Shown piece by piece: positions 56,559 to 64,000 of a DNA stretch of 64,000 nucleotides (position 1 is its first letter; each line of letters begins with the position of its first letter). The notes below the pieces were generated by a model. The model worked only from the letters and a program-made list of their open reading frames with translations. It was not told the origin of the DNA and did no database searches. Source of the stretch: Trifolium pratense (Eukaryota; Streptophyta; Magnoliopsida; Fabales; Fabaceae); NCBI RefSeq assembly GCF_020283565.1, contig NC_060064.1, forward strand, positions 3,556,001 through 3,620,000. The letters run 5' to 3'. The position numbers and the translations under genes were made by a program.

Positions 56559-59500
56559 CTATAGAATTATAAGTTGACATTGTTCATTTACTTCATCTTT
56601 AAGCATCTCATGAATAATATTATGTTCAAACCCACAACAACCATCAGAGTCGTTAGTCCATCCACCGACACCTATATAGAATTTGTCACAAGAACTGAAA
56701 GTCATTTTCTCAAGCGAACTTGCATTCCTCAATAGGTGACTAGCTAACGCGATAACATTTATGGAGCAAACACAACCACAAAACTTCACATATTTCAAAT
56801 TATTATGAGTAAACCCTGCATATTCTCTTTTTTGCCTCTTGAATCCAACCATATGTGAATGTTCTGGTTGTAGATTTCTAACCTGAAAAATGAAAAATAA
56901 CAACCAAAATATTACATATATGAAAATTTTAAAATTCCAATTAAAGTTGTTTAGTTGAAATAAGAGGTTGTTTATTATAATCAAGGTTATGTTTGACAAG
57001 GTCAAACTACTACCTTATTGCTAATAATTAATAACGTAATAACACACGGGACTAAAACAGAGTTTGATAGTTTTTTTTTGGCTAAATTGTATTTTTATCC
57101 CCCTAAGTTTCACAAAGTTGTGATTTTAGCCCCCTAAATTTCACAAAGTTGTGATTTTGACCCCCTAATTTTCAAAATAGCATTTATGACCTCCTAACTG
57201 AGTTAACACTGATGTGGCAAGTCACTTGAGTAACTCAGCTGCCACATCAGCTTTTTTTGCCACCTAATAATTAACAAAAAAAATAAAAAGGACATGGAAG
57301 GGCTCTCGGCTTTTTTGCCACCTAATAATTAACAGCAGGAACTCCTATAGCTGGTATAATGTTATGTCTCAGTCTCAGGCTCTCAGCCATTGCCAGTTTG
57401 TATGTCTGAGGATTGGCAAGCTATCGATACTAGAAGAAATGAACGGGGAGAGGTGGAAGTTTTAGTGACATGGAAGGCCTTACTTGACGCTAATAATACA
57501 ATCTCCTTATGACTTTTAACTACATTATAAAAAATTGCCACATTTCTGGCCTTGCAAATCATCCACAAAGTTGAATGCCAAATTAATCTTAAATCCCTTC
57601 CTAGCTTTCTTAACTATTAGATTTTATTTTATTTTTTTCAAGAATAATTGGGTTGAAATTAATTGTGCAAATTTCAACAGGTTGTAATTAATATATTCAC
57701 ACCTATGTTACACATTGAAGACTTAAACAATTCACGTTATGACTGTAAAAGGAAAGAATAGATCTACTTTAGTCCCTTGTAAGTTGTAATTAACAATACA
57801 GGAGTTGCTTTTGCAAAAAAAAAAAAAATAAACTACACCGGAGTTAAGTTATCAATCAAGATCGTATAAAGTTAACTAAAAAAAATTCAAAAAAAAAAGT
57901 GGACAGCCAAAAAAATGGAGATGAATAACTCACCGTCAGCGAAAATTTGTGGAGATGTTGAGAAGCCATTGCAATATCTAAAATCCAAAAGTAGTCCATA
58001 TTGGGATCATATGCTCCCTCGATAAATAACTCTAGTTGTCTAAGATTTTGAAATCGAACCAACTCGTCTGTTAATTCTTCTATCTGTTTACAGTAGTAAT
58101 ATTTAAAGTGAATTAAAAGCAACTAGTGATCAAATTAATTAAAAGAAATCTAGAAAGTCAGTGTTGCTTTTATGGCCGAACAATGGGAGCAGCAATTTAT
58201 AGCTACAATAGTCCCAAATTGATAATGCAAAATTTGCTGCTGTTATTAATGCTGCTATCTCAGTTTTGGGACCAACCGCTATGCTAGGGTCTAGGGATGT
58301 CAATTTGTATCCATTTGACAGGAATGGAGGCAAAAACTCTCTCGCAGGCACTTCGAGGCGGGGATCGAGGAGAAAACATCAGTCCCCGCGGATTCCCCGA
58401 ATCCGTCCATATATATTTTTTTACATGATTTTTTTGGATAATTACTTTAGGGGTGGCAATGGGTGCCCATGAGTGCGGGTTTGATACTACCCAAACGCAC
58501 ACCCATATATTCGGGTTCCACCCAAACCCAAATGTTGTTCGGGTGGAAAAATGAAACTCACACCAGCACCCACCCGGTTCGGGTTTTTTCACCCAAACCC
58601 GTAACAAGAACGCACATAATTGATTAACTGCTCAAAATCAACCCGAACTATATTTGATAAAATGCAAAATGCAGCATAATTTGGTAATATAGTTTGTAAA
58701 TTTCAAAATAGTTTTTTTTTTTACCAAACAATTCATCAAATATTGTCATCACTACAACATTCATCGGCATTCATAAACTACTTAAAAGAGAGCAAAATAC
58801 ATAGGGGTAAATAGATAATTTAATATATAAACGGGTGAGTGAATGAGTTTCGGGTGTACCCATATATTCGAGTGTCACCCAAACCCAAACTCAATCAACT
58901 CGGGTTTCGCCCTTTGACTTGGGTTTGGGTTCGAGTGGGTCTATCGGGTTTGGGTTTTCCTGTCATCCCTAACTTACTTAATATTTTGTCAAAAGTAATT
59001 TTATTTATCTAATTTAGTTGGATATTTATCAATTACCAACAATTTTAAGATATTTTGGTTATGAATTTTTGTATGATTATGCATACTTTGATATACATTA
59101 GGGAATATTTTGGCTATTAGGTTTGTAAGATTATCAGTAGCCAAATATTTTTGCAATGATTTTTGGTTATGAATGCATTATGTGTTGTATTTATTTTTTA
59201 AAAAAGAAAGATGCAAAATATTTTCTTTTTTAAATAAAAAGGGAAAAAAACGTCATAAATGTCATAATTTTGACCCGAAAAATATAAAAAAATTGTTAAT
59301 ATTCGATATCCGTGGATCTCCGCGGGTATCGTGGGGATCTGCGGGGATGGGGAGAAATATTCCCCCGTGGAGACGGCGATGGAGGAAAAAACTCCCTCGC
59401 AGGCACTTCGGGGCGGGGAACGGGGAAACTTCCTCTGCACATTCCCCGCCGGTTGACATCCCTACCGCTATCCGAGATCGGCAACCTATATACAAACAAT

Positions 59501-60500
59501 AAACATCAATATCAAACATGGGGTTTCACTTACTCACCTGTGAAGGAGTGATGATCATAGCTAAATTCTCAATATGTGTTAATTTTGCAATTGTAGAAAA
59601 CGGGTATTGATTTTTCTCTCTTACAGCTGCATTCCAGAAAACATTCAATAACCTTGGAGCCATAACAGAGATATGTTTCGTGTTGATACCGCTAAATTCA
59701 AAGGATGAGAGATTCAATGCATCAATGTCTATCATTTTAGGAGAGTAAACCCCAAAACCACAATTAATTATGTTCAAATGACGCAACTTTGGACCGGTAA
59801 TTTTAATTGGCCATTTGAGCTTGCAATTCTTAAAGGTGGCGTCCTCAATTTGGAGACATTCTGAAAACAACTGCGACAACATGTGCGTATAATAATCTTC
59901 AACGAGTCTATCCATCACAATTGTTGTTAGGTTTTTCAATCCAGAAAAGTCTGCAGGTTCTTTTGCTAGCCAGCAATTATATAGGTGTAGATACGTCAGA
60001 GAATCAGTGCCAGATAAGAGAGTAAGTGAAAGTTTGTATGGGAATATCGGTCCAGTCACGCTATACTCATCGAAATCTTTTATTTCAATCGGGAAGAGCA
60101 GTTCAATACGTTTGACACCCTTAGTAATTGCTTTGGAGATGAGTCTATCAATGACATCAGTATCATCCTCGCCTAATGGAAAATTTAGTCGAATTGAATG
60201 GATGACGGCACCTTGATAATGCAGCATGAATTGATCCAGTCTAGTGGCAAATTCAGATTGAAAGTGAAAAGTTTGAAAGATTGGAAGACTTGGAATACTT
60301 TTTGGTAAGTCTTGAATTGTATTATAATCAAACATGTTATAGAGATCAAAGTTGAGGTCTGTCCTTAGTCCCCATTCGCGAATCCATTGTTTGGACAATG
60401 CACTGGTTTTAACCAAATCCTTCAAACTTAACATGGAAAATATATACGACATAACAGAATCAGGCAACTCAATCTTCTTAAGCTTGTTACACCTCTTCAT
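56559..60500 (-). CDS. F-box / LRR protein, three exons
   Basis: F-box proteins are substrate receptors of SCF ubiquitin ligases (via SKP1). Exons on the minus strand: 60500-59538, 58083-57934, 56882-56559, all GT-AG and phase 0, giving 478 aa. The F-box is at the N-terminus (about residues 10-50: IELPDSVMSYIFSMLSLKDL, then VKTSALSKQWIREWGLRTDL). Leucine-rich repeats of the plant F-box/LRR type follow (SLTYLHLYNCWLAKEPADFS, LRHLNIINCGFG). Exon 3 ends in an FBD-like region (HNNLKYVKFCGCVCSINVIA, NASSLEKMTFSSCDKF). The ATG at 60500 fits an acceptor-like TTGCTTGCAG just upstream, which suggests a 5' UTR intron; an in-frame start 8 codons earlier is possible. Intron 1 (1.45 kb) is mostly nested repeats. 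This is a large, fast-evolving family and the target is unknown. Intact. Confidence 0.85.
57065..57290. mobile_element. MITE-like fragment in intron 2 of the F-box gene
   Basis: TTTCACAAAGTTGTGATTTT occurs twice in tandem (about 57107 and 57140), each next to a run of CCCCCTAA. GTGGCAAGTCACTTGAG and CAGCTGCCACATCAGC follow. This resembles one arm of foldback elements such as 55489-55699 in style, but no partner arm is present. Confidence 0.4.
58288..59468. mobile_element. Nested repeats in intron 1 of the F-box gene
   Basis: The outer element begins AGGGATGTCAATTTGTATCC (about 58290) and ends GCCGGTTGACATCCCT (about 59464), inverted ends with CTA on both sides. Just inside both ends it shares CTCTCGCAGGCACTTCGAGG / CTCCCTCGCAGGCACTTCGG. 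A second element, about 58450-58974, lies within it: GGGGTGGCAATGGGTGCCC ... CCTGTCATCCCT, with many CCCAAACCC/GGGTTTGGG blocks. Both are non-coding. The G/C-rich blocks are unusual here. Confidence 0.5.
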
Positions 60501-60569
60501 TGTTGTTGCTGTTGCTGCAAGCAATAACGATCATACTTGAGAATTCAAATTAACAGCATTAAAGTTTGA

Positions 60570-62010
60570 AAAACAAAAGAAAAAGAATTAACGGCATAAT
60601 CAATCAAACAATTGAACCAAACTATATTTGATTTCATCATGATGCTACAGACAAGGCCGGCCATTAGCAAGTGCAATGTGTGCTGCATAGCCGGGCCTCC
60701 ATCTTTGCGGGGCCTCAACAAAAAATTATGTCATAGTAGATTTCTAAAAAAATATGAATTCAAAAAATAAAATAAGAACCCAATATATTTGGAGTGAGGT
60801 TTTGTTTTTCCATAGCTAAAAAGTACTTAAAGTTGTGGATAAAACTGGTTTTGGTCCGTTAAGGATTTGCCGCTCTAATTTCAAATTACTTTGGTTTTGT
60901 CCTTATTGCACGGTCATGTCACACAAAAACACTGACATAGCCAGAATCTGCTGACTAGATCACTGTCAGTCAAGTGTTCATATTGCGCTAACTTAGCAAA
61001 TTAGCGGAGGAAATTTAAAATTCATCAACGTGAAAACTCATGCTCCCAATTTTTGCATCTTGTCTATTTTTAATATTCGGAGCCGGCGGCCTCCAAATAG
61101 TCGGAACGACCCTGCTACAAACAAACAGTACTGAAAACCTTACCTCTAAACTGGGTGGGGGCTGGAATCTACACAAAAGATTAGAAGAACGATTCTTACG
61201 CCTCTTCGTTGTTGCTGCTGCTGCAAGCCCTAACGATCATACTTGAGGATTCGAACTAACAGCATAATCAATCAATTATCGTTAAACAAATAGTAATGAA
61301 AACTTTACCTCGATCGGAACTAAAACTGGCGCTGCAACCTACACAGAAGGTAAGCGGCGTTTAGCGAGTAAAAAGAAGGATTCGTTCCGTCCGAGACGAT
61401 ATCAGTTATTAATTAGGATTGAGATGCTGCTGTGCTGTGATGAAGAATAAGCAACGGCTCAGATGATGTAGAATCTGGAGAACAATTAGGATTTCTTTTT
61501 TTTAGTTTTCGGGGTGTATTGTATTGAGATTTTATGAGATAATTTTGGCCCAAAATTTTTTTTTTGATAATTTTATGAGATTTTATTAGAATATATTGAT
61601 TTTGTGAGATTTTAAAGACTTTTTAACACATGATTTGAATGGATTTTGAGAGATTTTTTTTAAAAACAATCAAGATTTCATAATGTTTTATATATTATGA
61701 AACTTTTGTATATTTAAAATTTTTTAAAAAGAATGAATGAATTTTAATAAAAGAAATTATATTTTTTTGGAATCTAAATATTAAAAAAAAAAAACTTACG
61801 TTTTGTTTTTACTTAATTTTTCTAATCACGGTTACCACCACCATTATTGATGGGAAACATAAGCATATGAATGTGACAAAAAAATTCGTTTGCCGTAAAA
61901 AGTTGTAATGAATATAAAGTTTGCAAAAAAAATGTAGATATTGTTAAAATGTTTTTTTGCAAAAAAACATATTTGATAGATAATGTTTTTTTTTCAACGC
62001 TGACACAAAA
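60570..62010. other. Upstream region of the F-box gene, with a partial 5'-end duplicate
   Basis: 61190-61290 repeats 60485-60620 in diverged form: CTCTTCGTTGTTGCTGCTGC, TGCAAG..., AACGATCATACTTGAG and GCATAATCAATCA are shared. A copy of the F-box gene's start region is therefore present, without coding continuation. Two GGCCTCC-containing repeat fragments lie near 60650-60730 and 61050-61120. No gene is otherwise supported; 61480-62010 is AT-rich. Confidence 0.45.
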
Positions 62011-62012
62011 AT

Positions 62013-64000
62013 ACACGCCTCATCCGAAGAGTGTCTGTTCAGAAGTCATAATTTACTTGGCATTCTCTATTTTGTTCCTGGGGGTGCTTGGAACCCGGTT
62101 TCCACACATACCAGTAATTGTTTTTTCACATATAAATATAAATTAATAATTAATGTCTATTATTTGCTTTGGTTACTGGAAGTTATATATTATGCAAAAC
62201 CTTACTTTAGTTTTGTCACTTTTACTTTGAAAATAATATCATAATAAAGGACAAACATATACTTAATATATTAGTGATAAGTTATACCATTTTTAAACAA
62301 CTTTGACATCATCATTCATTCTATTTAATTCAACTTCACAGATAAGGACTAAGTTGTAGGACATCAAAAAGTGCTTATCTTGCTCAAGTTTCATACAGTA
62401 TAGTAATAGTAAAGAGGAATGAAGAGTTTTGCTACTAAAGTAGAAGAAGGAAGAGAAGGTACAAATGGCAAGCTATCTGTAGGTCCGGTATATCGTAACC
62501 TTCTATCCGAAGATCAATTTCCACCGTCCGATCCTGATCTAACTACTGCTTGGGATATTTTCAGGTATATTCGTGCAAAAATTTGAAACTCAAGTGAAAG
62601 ACTATAGATTCTAATCTAATAAACTTAACCATATGTAAAATGTTGCTTTTAAAGTGCAGTTGTCGTGAATACAACCGCGTATGAGGTTACAGACTGCAAT
62701 TTAAAACTAAATGACACCTTTTCTTGTAATGATTGTAGTGAGGCTGTGAAAAAGTATCCTCAAAACCGTATGTTAGGATGGCGCGAATATGTTAATGGAA
62801 AGGTATTTTTGTAACAATATTCATTTTTTTATGTGTTCATGTTGTAGACTCTAAGACAAGAAAATTGATCTTTTAATTTATTATATAGTTTGGATCATAT
62901 GTTTGGAAAACATATAAGCAAGTTTATGATGAAGTGATGCATATTGGTTCTGCTCTACATGCATCTGGTGCTCAACCTGTAAGTGTTTTCAATGCAAAAG
63001 GACTTAATGTTTCAAAAAATTTAAAGGGTGTGACCTTAATGTATATTATGTTAATTTCAATTATAGGGATCAAGAATTGGAGTATATGGATCAAACTGTC
63101 CTCAATGGATTGTAGCAATGGAGGTTCTCATATTTATTTATTATATAATAAAGTTTCTCATATTATTTGTTCCTTCTATCATAGTTCATAAAGTTGTTTA
63201 TGTTGATTTATGTAGGCTTGTTGTGCTCATAGTTTGGTTTGTGTGCCTCTATATGATACCCTTGGTAAATTCACTTTATCCCCTGTTTTCTCTCTGTTTT
63301 TGTGCTTTTTTTTTTTTTTTGGAAAACTCAGTATCCGACTCTAGGACGGATTAATTTTTTTTTGTGTGCAATTATTAGGAGCTATGCTTAAAAATGATCC
63401 TAGTTGTGGTCACTTTTTAATATTTTTCTTCATTTTTATTTTCTTAGTAGACCCAATGAATATTTTTGAATTAGTACAAATTTATTTGACTGCATGCTTA
63501 TTAAAAACTAAAATGAGATGTATGTGTTTCTCATTCTGTTTTGGGAAATGATTTTTAGAAAATCAATTTTAGACAAATTTTGCGACAACTTTTTAAATGT
63601 ATTGAAACTCATTAGCCAGCAATGTAATTTTATCAACGATGAATTTGGACGTGATTAATTATAATTTTCTTGTGTTCAACTACGTGTAGATTTGAACATT
63701 TGATAAAATTGTGGATAATTGCGTCCAAATTCGTGGTTATTGAAGTTACATTGATAATTAATAAGTTTTGGCATTTCCTTAATCATCTATTAAACATAAT
63801 TAACCAAAAGATATTCCTTCAACTACATTTTAATTACTTATTTATAGGCTAAATGATTTCTCATATAGTTATTGATTGATATGATACAATTTAAACATCA
63901 AATGCAGGGTCTGGTGCTGTAAATTTTATCATAGATCATGCCGAAATAGATTTCGTGTTTGTTCAAGATAAGAAGGTTTTGCAAGTAAGAATCACATTCG
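62013..64000 (+). repeat. Second unit of the LACS tandem duplication
   Basis: 62013-62876 corresponds to 42083-42947, and 62877-64000 corresponds to 47207 to about 48336. A few scattered substitutions and small length changes separate the two (for example an extra TTTA in the copy A intron near 47462). The two units lie about 20 kb apart, and copy A is longer by the Helitron. Confidence 0.9.
62419..63984 (+). CDS. Long-chain acyl-CoA synthetase (LACS1-like), copy B, 5' part
   Basis: Same enzyme as copy A: ATP-dependent activation of long-chain fatty acids, probably for cuticular lipids. Exons in the window: 62419-62564, 62739-62802, 62889-62978, 63067-63123, 63216-63264, 63908-63984, with GT-AG sites identical to copy A. 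The gene continues past position 64000. It starts MKSFATKVEEGREGTNGKLS, and the residues seen (161) are open, without stops. Intron 2 is 86 bp and holds no Helitron. A SINE tail lies in intron 5 as in copy A. The upstream 400 bp is duplicated with copy A, so regulation is probably alike. This may be the functional copy, given the broken exon 17 of copy A; the C-terminal half must be checked outside the window. Confidence 0.88.

Noticed and set aside
58139..59519. Several overlapping Arg/Pro-rich open frames in the F-box intron
   Set aside because: They come from the GC-rich repeat blocks on both strands, and none has a start, splice or domain context.
1..64000. CRISPR arrays, operons or other prokaryotic systems
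   Set aside because: Spliced genes, SINEs, LINEs and Helitrons show plant nuclear DNA. The short repeats seen are microsatellites or transposon subrepeats.

Overview
The window is nuclear DNA of a flowering plant, almost certainly a papilionoid legume of the Medicago/Trifolium type. That is inferred from the protein families, the AT-rich intergenic DNA, the short GT-AG introns and the repeat families; no search was run. It holds eight recognisable protein genes or gene copies, among a dense layer of transposable elements whose ends can often be read to the base.

Region by region. 1-5.7 kb: a decayed BRR2-helicase fragment, then an intact three-exon galactinol synthase gene (minus strand) with a TATA box and an ABRE. 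5.8-17.2 kb: transposons, comprising a 5'-truncated LINE with a 24-bp target duplication, several SINEs, small Helitrons, an unrecognised broken gene with duplicated 3' ends, and a truncated Ty3/gypsy element (minus strand) with one LTR. 17.2-26 kb: AT-rich DNA, foldback elements, a second Helitron carrying a B3-domain fragment, and at 20.0-20.64 kb a probable snoRNA gene (site II and telo-box promoter, two C/D-box snoRNAs). 26.4-31.4 kb: a complete 16-exon SWC4/DMAP1 gene. 32.1-34.65 kb: a Mutator-like element with a truncated FAR1-type transposase, ending 44 bp before an intronless PPR gene (34.7-36.3 kb). 38.6-40.0 kb: a two-exon plastid NFU1-type gene (minus strand).

42-64 kb is a tandem duplication of a long-chain acyl-CoA synthetase gene (LACS1-like). 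The first copy is complete in exon content (19 exons, 662 codons when insertions are ignored). It carries a 4.26-kb Helitron in intron 2 and a 2.9-kb LTR retrotransposon with apparently identical LTRs inside exon 17, which cuts the reading frame. The second copy (from 62.4 kb, running off the window) lacks the Helitron and shows its empty site. A third, promoter-only fragment lies at 56.0 kb. A three-exon F-box/LRR gene (minus strand) sits between the copies.

The genes have unrelated jobs, as usual in plants: raffinose-family oligosaccharide synthesis (GolS), chromatin remodelling (SWC4), organelle RNA processing (PPR), plastid Fe-S assembly (NFU1), cuticular lipid metabolism (LACS) and ubiquitin-ligase targeting (F-box). 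The most notable structures are the doubly disrupted LACS copy with its built-in empty site, the snoRNA pair, the MULE at the PPR promoter, and the set of elements whose target duplications can be read.
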